A stretch of DNA of 64,000 nt from Antedon bifida (taxonomy: Eukaryota; Echinodermata; Crinoidea; Comatulida; Antedonidae): the NCBI GenBank assembly GCA_963402885.1, contig OY727097.1:31489401-31553400 (forward strand), read 5' to 3'. This document shows, piece by piece, positions 12,343 to 24,500 of the stretch. Every line of letters begins with the position of its first letter. Within the stretch, counting starts at the first letter, position 1. Under the pieces are notes generated by a model, which was not told the DNA's origin, ran no database searches, and saw only the letters and a program-made list of their open reading frames with translations. A program made the position numbers and the translations under genes.

Positions 12343-13255
12343 TTATTTTAATACTAACTTTTTTTTGCTTTTTGGAGAAGTTGATTGGAACACACTAGAA
12401 GCAGCCATCAGGTTTTCTATATACTGCCCAAGAACTTGGTTCTCTGATTTCAATTTTAGATTTTCTTCTTTCACTCCGTCAACTCGTGATGACAAATCTG
12501 AAAAAAAAATGTTATTTATTAATTGTTCCTGTGTAACGTGCCTGCCTACTCATTCAAAGGCCAGGGTTCGATCCTGACATAGTGCCAGGCCAGGGTTGTA
12601 ACTCATAAAAACAACTCCAATATCTACAAATTATAATTGATGAAAACTTGCTGTTGGTTGGATGCAAATAAAATAAATAAAAAACTCACCATCTAAAGTG
12701 TTCTGTAATTCTAGAACTTGGCATATTAATCTTGCTTTTTCTGCGTCATCGCCGTCATCTGGTGTTGTAATGTTACTGTTACTTGTAGCCATTAGATCTC
12801 CTATTGAGCGACTAGTTGTAAAACTTTGGTTTACTGCTTAAAAAAACAAATAATTATTAATATTAGGTGACATGTATCCTGTAACTAATAGACGATTTTT
12901 GTGCTACTACGGAATCCATCTTGGAGAGATGAAAACAGTCTTGATCAGCCAATCATAACCAACAGAAATAACATAGCGTTTTCAGGGGATTTCAGGACAC
13001 CATGTTATGAGAAAAAACATTTCTGTAAAATGTTCTGAAAGGATTGGTCTACATAATTATATGATTGAAAAAAATGATAACATTAAAATCCATTTAAAAA
13101 AAAACACCACAGCGTATAGGCCAGAAAAACGGTGGTGACAAACTGTTTATTATTTACCATTTTTACTAAATTAAGAAGAAAACTTTACCTGATTCATTGT
13201 CTGACAAGGATACATTCACCATTCCTTGATCTGCTGGACTCAAAGGGGACTCCAT
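12343..13255 (-). CDS. SCOC: Short coiled-coil protein SCOC
   Basis: Three coding exons on the minus strand: 13255-13189, 12833-12690, 12497-12343, giving 121 residues. The last ~75 residues match vertebrate SCOC closely, including the segments [40 protein letters not shown] and [10 protein letters not shown], a single amphipathic coiled coil with leucine/isoleucine heptads. The ~45 residues before it are low-complexity (Ser/Thr/Asp) and not conserved in my memory. In mammals SCOC dimerises, sits at the Golgi, binds the small GTPase ARL1, and works with FEZ1 and UVRAG in starvation-induced autophagy. The start ATG is the first in frame in exon 1; a 5' untranslated exon could exist. The extra C-terminal LVLK after the basic SPKSKKK tail differs from the human end. 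Confidence 0.92.
12527..12685 (+). repeat. SINE-like fragment in SCOC intron 2
   Basis: Holds a B-box-like word GGGTTCGATCC after 'tgcctactcattcaaaggcca' and an A-rich 'aaataaaataaataaaaaa' end. This suggests a tRNA-derived retroposon fragment. No A box is visible. Confidence 0.4.
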
Positions 13256-14305
13256 AATACACTCAACTTCATCAGATGTATAGAAAAGTGTATTTCAAAC
13301 CTATTTTTAATAACAAATTAATTCAAATACATATTTCTTTATTTTAATTAAAGAGTGGTCTTCCTACAATATTTTTAATGAGTGAATCATTTGTGGTTTC
13401 ACTACATTGACACGGTCAGCGCATGTGCAGTTATAAGCTGTCAAAAAAAAAACAGGGTCGAATCGACCAAGTACGTACGCATACGTCGAATGGGTTGGGC
13501 TACAGGACGAAGTATTATTCTAAATGACACTACTTAGGCTAAGCCCAGAGCCAAACTGCAACCAATTTCACCCATTTGTGTTACATATTTAGTGTTACAG
13601 AAGTTAAATATCAATGGTACAATTAATGATAATGAATATTTATCTATTAATAGTAAAAAATAATTGACAATATTAGTATTTTGAAGCCAATTTTCAACCT
13701 ACCCAAATCGGTCAACAATTCGGCAGCAACCTCCAATATCCGGTGATTGATTAATTTTTTATTTTTGTTGAGCGCCCTCTATAATTACAAACATTTTATA
13801 TTTTGACACATACACGTCACGGATAGTACACCCAGCAGCATAAATGGGTACGCTGACCAGTATTCAGGGATTTTATACTGTACAGAAGTGATAATCAGAA
13901 ATTATCTTATTTGGGAATAAATCAATAATCATTAAAAACAAAACCAAACAACATTTAAGGTTTATAATACATTAATTTTATTTCTGAAAAGTTATTTGTA
14001 AATAGTGTAACAAGCATAAATAAACTAGGCCTAGTACAGCCTCTATTTACCGAACCTTATGCTACAAAAATACACCTGCTTAGGGTACTAAATATTAGAG
14101 AGGGAAGTGTGTATGTATTTCACCTTCATCTGAACAGAACGCAGGTGTAATCGTAAGAAAACAACACAAGTGTAATTGGAAGTGTACCTAACGTTGACTA
14201 GAAACCACGCTATATAATCTAAGTTCTGTTTATAAAATTTATTTATATATATTTTACATAAAACAAATTTACAGGACATCTTTAATTTTAATATACAAAA
14301 ACGAA

Positions 14306-14444
14306 GTACCTGGGGAAATTCCCAACACAACCTTATCAAGGTACCTGGGGAAATTCCCAACACTACCTAATCAAGGTACCTGGGGAAATTCCCAACACTA
14401 CCTAATCAAGGTACCTGGGGAAATTCCCAACACTACCAACCCGG
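14306..14444. repeat. 35-bp minisatellite, about 4 units
   Basis: GTACCTGGGGAAATTCCCAA starts units at 14306, 14341, 14376 and 14411, exactly 35 bases apart, with very few changes between units. A degenerate fifth start ('ggtatctgggg') follows. Each unit contains the palindrome GGGGAAATTCCC. Confidence 0.9.
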
Positions 14445-14626
14445 TATCTGGGGTGTACCTTTACCATATCTCATGTTTCTCAGCTATGTGATCATGTCTA
14501 CTGGCAAAATTGTAATAATGATGCCAAATAAATATTGAATAAATTAGATGATCAACACCAATGTGTTGGTTTGCCTTCAACTTTGAAGGCCCTTACCATA
14601 TTAATACTAGGGAATATGCCACTTGG

Positions 14627-14648
14627 GGAGAGAGAGAGAGAGAGAGAG
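14627..14648. repeat. (GA)n microsatellite
   Basis: Eleven alternating GA dinucleotides. Confidence 0.9.
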
Positions 14649-14710
14649 TCCAACGCTCTAGGAGTTGACAATGTAAATTTAAATATTGAATTTAAAAAAT
14701 GATGGTTGGT

Positions 14711-16840
14711 TTATTTAACCCTATATTTGTAGAAATACATCAATGATTTACATAAGTTCCAGTTGATGATCACAGATACACAATAAAAAATGAGAATCAG
14801 GAGAGATGGCGGGTACAACAACGCAATTGTCTTCTTTAAAAATGGCAGAGCTGAAAAAAATATAAACAATAACTTATTTTAATACAGTTCAGTTTAATAA
14901 CTTTATATACAGTATACGATTTATTATTATTTAAATAGTAATGAAAAATTAAATGGATAAACTAAACAATTTATCCAATTTAAGTATTCAGTATTTAAAA
15001 GTCTAACAATTGATATCAAATAATTCAATTTATTGTATACTTACCAGTGTATCCAAGAAACGTAATATAAACATAGTATCCCATAGCAACAAGCCACAGC
15101 GAGTTCCCAAACAGGGTTGATAAGAAGTAATCATAACTTATTACAGCTGGAATTACAAACACATTAAACTAAATATTATTACAGTGTTTTAGTTTTACTT
15201 TCAGTTGGTGTCAACACGTATTAGACAGCATAGTGATTTACCTGCTTAGAAACAGAACTTACTTACTACAGATACAGTACGTATTTGGTAAAACATTACT
15301 GGAATATTGTATTCTCTGATACTTTTGATATAAGTTAGATTTGTTGCTGGAAAATGATACACAATAAAAATGTGTATCACTATCAGTGTGTAAAAAATAA
15401 AATGGTAAACTTACGCATGTACAAGAAGAGTTGTATAACATGTAAAAGAATTAAAACTGGAAAGAATGCATTTAAATGAACATCAAAACAGAAGCCCCAT
15501 TCAACCTCTTGAAAGTTCTTGTTATTCAACTTTAAGTAATGATTCGTTACAAACCTAGGAAAAAAAGATTAATTAACTATAATAAATGAATGGAACAGTC
15601 TTCATATTTTCCAATGGTTTTACAGAATGTTACAAATACACAGTACTGGGCACTGAGGTACAAGGGAGCAACAGTGCTACAAAGGATACAGGTTACAATG
15701 TATATGGATATGCATATAGGATAGGCAGGAATGGAGGTTCATCTCTCAAACATGTCCAAATATGGTAGTGATATGTCCAAATATGGTAGTGATATGACAT
15801 CATGATATCCATATATGGGAACATCACATTTTTTGTCATATAAAATTTGATAGTGTAGACAGAGCTTTACATACAACAGCCATTAAAGTACTTAGAATGC
15901 ACAGAATAGGGACAGTGGTGTATTCAATGATGGTTTATCAACTGTAAAAAAATAACAAGGTGTCTTACCAAAAAAAAGTAGCTATCAACAAGCCAACACC
16001 GATACAGTCAACAAAGACGACCCAGAGTAAAAACTTAAGTGTACCAACAAATCCAAGACTCAACACAATACCAAAACCAACTGAAGACCCTGAAAATAAA
16101 CGTCGTAATTAGCACTGTATAGACTCATGCCCACCACCCATGAAGATTTAGTGGTGTTCATGCAATTTGCTATGCTGTCCTAATAATAATGAGTAAAACT
16201 TTGTGTTCTAGGTGGAGTATCAGAACATTGAATTATTGTTAATTTTGAAAATTTCTTACCACAAAGCCAAATGCTTAAAAGTACTAAGAATGCTGGGTCA
16301 TCTCTTGCCCATTGGTCTTTTGTTTCTGAGGAAAAAATGTGAAGTTTAATACTTATTTTATTGGAATACTTATAAATACAAATAATTAATTTAAAGTATA
16401 TATTATCTAACAATAGATGTTATTATTTTATACTTACGTTTTCTATACTGAAAGTTTCGATATCTGCAAATATAAATCAAATACATTAATTAATACCCTG
16501 GTAAAACACTTGAGTCTGCACTATTATCAGCTGGTAATTGGTGTCAATTTATACTATTTACAAGGATTTTCTGAACATATACACTAAATACAACATACAC
16601 GTTTTTTAGGGTTTTCTGAATGTATACACTAAAAACAACGTACACTTTTTGGGGTGCCAGAAGAAGGTATAGCATCTGCCACATGGCAAAATCAAAGTCC
16701 ATTTGTCTGTACTTGAATATTCTGCGGAAGTATTTTCGTCGTTTTGCTTGAGCTGTATGTCGATCATCCATCATTCCGTTGTCACTTGGTGATCTTGTGG
16801 AGGAATTCTCAGTTTTCGATACATGTACACTCGTCAACAT
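14711..16840 (-). CDS. UNC50: UNC50, Golgi/ER multi-pass membrane protein
   Basis: Seven coding exons: 16840-16644, 16463-16438, 16325-16260, 16089-15969, 15554-15415, 15146-15045, 14850-14711. The joined frame follows the vertebrate protein throughout. Exon 1 has AKRRKYFRRIFKYRQMDFDF and WQMLYLL; the 26-base exon 2 supplies YRNFQYRK; exon 3 has TKDQWARDDPAFLVLLSIWL; later exons have FVDCIGVGLLIATFFW, VEWGFCFDVHLNAFFPV and GNSLWLVAMGYYVYITFLGY; the end is YFYKYRVK. This is the UNC-50/GMH1 family: a ~250-residue protein with five or so membrane helices in the Golgi/ER, needed in C. elegans for surface delivery of certain nicotinic receptors and in yeast linked to Arf-GEF function. The ATG follows an acceptor (CTTTACAG) by five bases, so a 5' untranslated exon lies upstream, probably near 17120-17330. 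Confidence 0.95.
15756..15869. mobile_element. MITE family 1, 5'-truncated copy in UNC50 intron 4
   Basis: Starts inside the 21-base internal repeat (two 'ccaaatatggtagtgatatg' units) and ends with a good terminal repeat, GATAGTGTAGACAGAGCTTTA. Confidence 0.7.
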
Positions 16841-18517
16841 GTTTCCTGTAAAGAACACTCAATTTAGGCTAGATAAAAAAACTAAAAAGAAAGCAATTTT
16901 ACAATTCCAGCGGAGTATTATTATTATTTATCTAAAAATATTATTTTGTGCAGGCTATAATCTATAATAAAGTAGGCCTAAATTTAGTACTGTAGTGTGT
17001 GCCTACCACCACAAACTGTGGTTATATTTTAATTTCAGCCCACAACTTCATTAAACAAATTGAGAATTTACTGTTTTGGTACGAGATGACCACAGAAAAG
17101 GCCTAGCTAGGTTCGAGAACGAAACTCACAACTGCTGCAGTGTTGGTAGACTCTCTAGCCTAGGCCTAGTAGTATGTAGGCCTATGTAGAATGTCTATAC
17201 CTTTACTATAAACATGCCAGATTATAATTTACAGACCAATTGAGAGTTACAAATTGGAAAACTATGGAACAAACCTTAAAATACTGGCATTTGAAATTGA
17301 TTCTAGGCTAGGCCACCGCTTCTTCTTTCAAGCAAACACGACGACGTTTATTTAGTTTTCTAGAGGGCGCTGTCTGGTTCAGATAAATTTATTATTTTTA
17401 TGAATAAGAATGTAAAAGTTTTGCAGTTACAGCAGAGATGTGATTTGATAATGGACGAATTCATTATTATATGGAAAAACGATAAAAATAATAAGAAAAT
17501 AAACAATTATTATACACGTGAGAGTTGGTTTATTCATTAAATTACCGCATTATCTCAGCATTCTTTATTACATTGGTGTTGTGAAGCTTTGACATAATAG
17601 AAACTATACACCCATTGATTTCAACCATTCTCCATTTTAAATAGTGTAATGTACATTAAAATATTACTGAACAAAAAGCCTGTTTATCCAACTGAAGTAT
17701 TTTACAAATGAAGCCTAACTAACCTAGAAACTGCAGACAGATTATTACAAAATATGGCGTTTGCTATATATATATTATATCAAAGAAGGAGACTTAGAAA
17801 TGTTGTAAAATTTAATAGTTTACAAATCATGAAAGATGAGTATTTTATTTTTTAATTATACATTATTAAGATAATATAAAGCAAATTGTATTTACTGTAA
17901 AAGAATTTATGAATTTCCCTTCAATTAAATAATAGTTGTCTATTATGTATACAAGTTATAATATAGGCTGCAAGTGTTACAGTGTACTTGAGAGACTGGT
18001 CATCCAGTCCACTACATCATGGTCAATTCTGATTAAACATTACTCTACTGATGTTGACCAATACATACACAAACTGTTTTCATATTGTTCTAAATCACAA
18101 TTTGGTTACAAAGCCATAAATGTATGAAGCAACCACTGCTAGGACATAAAAAGCTTTTGACTTTTTCCCTGTACTTAGTGTATGTATAACGTATGTTAGT
18201 GCACTGCAACTATTTCAGTACAGTAATGTTAATGTCTTTCTATTATGTTTACCCTAAATAAACTCCAGCTTTCATTATCAAGAAAGAGTGGACATTCTCT
18301 TATTTTTCCCTCACTGATATTCTCAAAGAGCCAATACATATACAGTAATCATACACAATGCTTTAGATAGATCCATCTTTATCTTGTGTTTTTAAATCAC
18401 ATGTTTAACATTTTAACAAAAAAATACAGTCAATATAAACAGAAATTAATTAACCAAAATTTATTAACGACTTAATAACTCCTTCCTTTTAAAAACAAGA
18501 TATCAGCTGCTCTCAGT
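16841..18517. other. Spacer between UNC50 and THOC2
   Basis: The right end is the THOC2 3' untranslated region; a minus-strand AATAAA at about 18460-18465 lies roughly 55 bases past the stop. The left end holds the UNC50 promoter and 5' untranslated exon, with several AGGCCTA words around 17100-17190. The middle is AT-rich with no recognisable feature. Confidence 0.5.
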
Positions 18518-21500
18518 TCATGGAGATGGCTTTGAACGATGTTTTTGTAATCCTGAAAAATAAAAATAAACATTTATATCATTTTTTAGAGTTTCTATGA
18601 CTGCCAAATTCATGTAAAAAGATATTTGACAAGCTTATTTGTCTATAGCTCAGTCTACACTATCAGACTAAAAGAAAAGTGTGATGTGCCCAAATATGAT
18701 AGTAATATGCTTAAATATGGTAGTGATATGATGTCATTGTGTCCATATATAAGTGCATCACATTTTTGTTTTCACTTAAAGTGTGGACAGAGCTTAAATA
18801 CCAATTTCAATTGGAACCTACCATCAATGCTATCCTCCTTGTCCTTCTTGCTTTTCTTTTCCCTCTTGTTTTCTTTCCCATCTTCCCTATGTTCCTTCCT
18901 TCCATCCTCTTTATTTTCTTTTCTGGAAGGTTTTTCATCACTTTTCTTTTCTTTTGACTAAAATATTTAACCGAAAAATTGTTATTATATATTGTATTTT
19001 TTCCTTTTTGGTAATAAAATAATAATAGTAATATCTTCATAAATGTTATAACAAACAATCTATGAAGGTCAGAGATCAAGTGCTGCTTTTAAGTTGGGTT
19101 CAAGCCAGGTCACTGAAACATGTGACATTACAAGTCAACTCTCCCAATACCGGACATGCTTGGGCTCACTGGAAATACTGGTATTCAGAATAAGTTTTAA
19201 TGGTAAAAAGATAATTTTTTGGGAGAGTTTCCGGTTTTTAGAGAGTATTTCTACTTACCCTTTTTCGTTCACCATCTTGTGAGCTCTTACTGCTTTTACT
19301 TTTACGCTCTTTCCCGATTTCTTCGTTGTTTCTTGGTGACTTTGAGAATTTAGTACCTGTAAAAACAATAAAAAATAAACTTAGATTTCTGTAAAGGAAA
19401 CTTTATGTGAAAACAAATGTGATGAGCCACATATTTTAGCACAATGATGTCATACCACTACCATGTTTGGGCACATCAAACTTTTGTTTTGTCTAAACAA
19501 GGCTTTAAACCTGAAGTTATTTGACTGTGATACTTAGATTAAAGGTAACACTTAAACATAGAGCAACCAACCTGACTCTTCCTCCTTATGTCGTTTAACC
19601 TCATGATCTTCTCTTTCGATATCAGGCATTTCTCGTTTCTTTTCATTTCTTTGTCCTCTATCTTTATCTTTTCTTTCTCTATTCTGAAATGACAAATGAC
19701 ATCTTCTTTTATGGTTTGAAATTAAAATAAAAATAAAACAAAAGACCAGAGAGAGATTATTTAGATATCAATAATGTTTTTTTTAAACCGATTATTAAAA
19801 AAAAAGTCAATCTAATTTTTAAAGGTGAGAATATGTTTTATGAGATTATTTAGATATCAACAAAAACTGTTAGGAGTCTTAATCATGTAAACTGATTATT
19901 AAAATAAAATTTAAAAGAAGACGACTAAAAATAAATTTTTCATCTTACTTTTCTGTTATAGTACAGTGGCACATGGAGAGAGAAAAGTTAATAAATTTCA
20001 AATTCAGAACACATCTCTAAGATATATACAGAAAGGAGATTACTAAATGAAATGTCGAGATATGCAAATGAGTGAAAGATATGCAAATGAGTGGGAGAGG
20101 TTAACATAGATAACTAATGTTTGGTGGACAGAGTGGAAAAAGGTTTAATTAAATAAACAAGAACATTTCATTGTTAAGATTAGATAAAAAACAAAATTTA
20201 AAATGAAAACAATTATTAAAACATCATTTTAGTTTTACTGCAAACAAATGCAATCTGTTATCAGATACTCACCACAAAGACTTGAAACAACTACAGCTTA
20301 ATGTTTAAGCTCAAGCCTGCATTCTCACACACAGCTACTGTAGCAGGACTACCGGTAGTTATTGGTTCTCCCAAAAACAACAGCAAACCGACACTGGTTT
20401 CATTGGGGCAGTACTGCATTAGGGTATCTTCACCAGCCCAATAGTGGTAGAAATACTTACATCGTAGATAACTATACTATTTACTTGCTAAGGAGGATTT
20501 TTAACACGCCATTTCTTGCGGTTTACTTCTATTTTAAAGGTAGTGATGTATTTGGGCATCCTTCGGTATGGTTTGGTGCTATGTCAGCCTGGCATTCACA
20601 TTGTAGTTTAAAGGTAACTATACTATTTACTTGCTAAGGAGGATTTAAAACACGCTTTTCCTTGCGGTTTACAACGCACTTCTATTTTAAAGGTGTATTA
20701 GGGCATCCTTCGACACGGTTTGGTCAGCTTGGCGTTCTCACTGTAGTGATAAGTAGACAACGTTTCTCAGAGCTCCAATATACTGTTAATTACTAACCTT
20801 TGAAACTGTGCTAGATGCACTTCCCTCCATTTTCCTCCTCTTTGGTTCTATAATATTAGAAAGAATATTATTGTAATAATAAATAAATTATTCGGCAAAA
20901 GTTCAAAATGACACACTTTACAAAGATTAAGTAATAGACAGTAGCACAAATAATAATCAAATAATTTGGAAGTACAGTAGTGTATTATGTATGTATGTTG
21001 TGGATCTATTCAACTTGTAAACATTGTAAAGCCAACTCTCCCAATACTAGAATCTCTGAAAACTGGAAACTCTCTCCAAATCAAATCGAAATCATCACTC
21101 CAAAAGTTCTCAAATCCTTTTTTGCCATTAAATACACTTTTTAATATCAGAATTTCCAGAAAACCAGACATCAAGGCCAGCCCAAAGGTGTCCGGTATTG
21201 AGAGAGTCGACTGTATTGGAAGATATTCAAAATAGGCACTACCACTTGTGGCGTTGTGATGCAGTCAATGGGGCATTACTGATTGTGGTAAAAATGTAAA
21301 ATGTTTTATGACAATCTTACTTTAAATCAATTATCTTAAATCATATAAACTATTTAGCTTAAACTAGTTTGTTATATTAAGATTTAATTTTCTTAATCCT
21401 GCTTACTAATTTTCTGTACTTTTTTTTTATTCAAGAAATCATGTTAAGTATGTACATTTAGATGGTGATAAGCTTTGACTATTATTATTATTATTTATTG

Positions 21501-24500
21501 TTTATACTGGGTAGGGTCTTCAGTCAAAGACTGTTCTCCTACTCGTCTAGGTTCTTTAATAACCATTTGTCAATTATTTTTATTTTTGTTGACAATAAAA
21601 GAGATTACAATGTGTTTACCTCGTTCCGATTCATCCCTAACTGGTGACAGTTCTTGTCTGATTGGTACGTTAGCAGATCCTTGACTTGAGCTGGATGTCA
21701 CACTACTTGCACGCTGTTCCTTCTCATCACCTTTACTCTTTCCATCTCTTTTAGATTCTTCTTTATCTTTCTTACTTTTTGTTTTTTCCTCTCTCCCATT
21801 CTCTTCCTTTATTTTTATTGAATGACCTTTGTCTTTTTCCTCCCTGTGACTTTTACTAGATCTGTGATTCTTTTCTTCCTTTATTTTTCTGCTCTTACTT
21901 TCAATTTTGTCTTCTTTTGATTCTTTATCTTTGTTCATACTCTTGGAACTAAGAATAACAAATAATATATACCCAATGTAAGTAAAGTTATGTATTGGAA
22001 ATATTTACAAATATAAATTTAGGCAAACAACCAATAAAAAATATTAGAACATATTTAGTCATAATGTTAATTTTGTGTAATTTCAATTAGCTTTGCATAT
22101 AAAAAAAAATTATTTTGTCACTTCACATAAAATTGGGTTTTAAAGAAGCTAATTTAAATTCATTTTTTGTTAAATTATATTTTTTGTACACACCTTTGAT
22201 CTGTCTTTTTACTGTGATGCAAGTCACTCTTACTGCTGCTGGAGGTGATTCTCTCCTTCTTTTCAATATTTTCACCTATAAAAGTAAATTGAAAAATACT
22301 GATACTTGTCTAAATTTAGTTTGTGTGCTACATTCAAATAGTATGTGTTTTATTTTGCATGTTCTTAATTGTTTGTCATCCAATGTTCCAAATATTTTTT
22401 TCTTATTTTACTATTTATACTTCATCATTGTGATGCAATAAATTGATTAAAATGCAAGTCACATATAAGTAAGTAAGTAAATTTATTGTCATTTGTAAAT
22501 ATATATAAAACATTTACATTGAAATGAATTGAATTGATATTTGATATTCATTCAATCATCAGTGGAAAATTACTTCCATTTATTGTCATTTGCATATAAA
22601 ATATACTACAATAATTACATTGATGATGATGGGATACAATATACAGCCAATAAAATCTAAACAATACAAGCCAAGTACTAATAGGCTTTTGACATACCAT
22701 TGACTCTAACATCAGGCTCAGTCTTTACTTGTACTTGTGCTGAATCAGTAGCGTCCACCGTACCAGGCTCTTTCTTCACATTTATAGGTGCTGATGCTTT
22801 GGCCTAAACACACCAGATAATAATAGGAGAGATAGAGTATGTTTGTTTGGTTTTACATTACACAAAAAGATTGGAATTTTGGATGTAAAATTAAAATAAA
22901 CAATATATAACAATCTCACCTCTTTTGTGTGAAACTTGGCTTCAGGAATCATGGAAGGCTTCCGAGCCTTTAGTTGGCCAGAATATCTATAAAAAAACAG
23001 GTTAAACAATTAATAATTTATTATAAAATTGTATATTGTATTTTACACACAAAATTTAATATCCAGCTTACTTTTTCATTAAGTGTTTTATTGCACAGAT
23101 GCATTTTATTAACCAATTCTACTTTGTCATTATGCAGATATAATTATTTTGTTATGTTTTATTGCAGTTAATTTCCTAATGCATAAGTCTTACCCCATAG
23201 CTAGAGCATAGATATCAGGACGCTTTTCCTTTTCTTCAACTCGGATTTTGTCAACACGCTTCTCTAAGACATTTCCAAGATTCTCAACCAATGGAAAATA
23301 TGGTAGAATCTAAAAATAGAACAATGGCCATTTTATAATTAATGGGAAAAGAAGAACAAGATCAACAATCTACTTGAGGAAAGCAAACTGAATGTTTGCG
23401 AAACGTTGTTGTAAGTACAAATTTTTGATCTATATATCAACAAAAAAGAAAAATTCTCTTCTAAAAAGGGAACATTTCAACATACTACAAAACCTTTGGT
23501 ATAAGATCTATAATCAATAATAATCAATGCTTTTAATAATCAATTTTAATAATTTACCTTTGTTAAGAGAATGAGAGTGTTGCGAATCTGAGTGTAGTCT
23601 TTAGATTCCAAGCAAGCCACAACTGCCTGCAAAATTAATCAATTATCAAATAAGTTAAGCCCTATGATTCTACTCGTGTGAATTGAACTTTCCAGACCTC
23701 TGATTGGTTGGCATGTACTCTCCACCACAAATAGTACAGTAGTTGAAAATATGAATATGTATATACAGTACACAAAAATAAGCGTTTTTGATTAATCATG
23801 AAAATAACTTTACTAGTGGAAAAGAATGTATGTAAATATTACCAGAGTTAGATTCATAACAAAGCTTTATATAGAGTACTACATTCATTGTAGCATGTAT
23901 ACAAATTAATAGTATATAAGATTAGCTACAATACAATTATTACCTTTGTTAACTTGTATTGCCATTTGTGGCAGACGTGTCTGAAATTTTCAAAGTCTAA
24001 CTGATCAGCTTTGTTGCTTGATTCAGCACCACTAGCTCTCAACACCGTCACAAATCCAGGATAATCACCACATTCCTAAAATAATAATAGTTCATTGTTA
24101 TATAGCTCATATACAGCAATTAAAATTATACAATTATCTAAAAACAGGCTTAAGAAGGATGTACCATACATGGCACCGTAGTTGGCTGCCAATGACATGA
24201 CCCTTAGGGGAGAAGAGTGTTGTTGAACAGATCGCTTTGATCTTCATGAAATAGCGCTATATAAATGACGCATTATATATATACAAGCAAAGGTATATGA
24301 GGTGATGTCTTTTACTTGCTAACTCACCTTCTCATAGACACTTTTATCAGAGTGCCATTTGATGACTTGGCTCAGCATGCAACATAAGAACCTGCCATAC
24401 CTACTTGCTTCGCTTTCTGTACAACTTGTTAACGTATACGTAATTTCTGAGAACACCTAGAAAGATAAACATTTTTGTATTATACAACTTCAAAGTGCTA

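Larger units (their letters stand above)
13256..14710. other. Spacer between SCOC and UNC50
   Basis: The SCOC promoter and 5' end must lie just above 13255, but no element could be pinned down. A 35-bp minisatellite is at 14306-14444 and a GA-run at 14627-14648. UNC50 ends at 14711, so the minisatellite lies in or just beyond its 3' untranslated region. No other coding exon was seen. Confidence 0.55.

Noticed and set aside
18807..19079. Lys/Arg-rich minus-strand frame as a separate small gene
   Set aside because: Its central part is THOC2 exon 37 (18822-18957); the rest is intron read-through.
23370..23425. A second hammerhead (CTGAATG...GAAACG)
   Set aside because: The invariant CTGATGA is broken (CTGAATG) and no consistent stem II was found; at best a decayed retroelement end.
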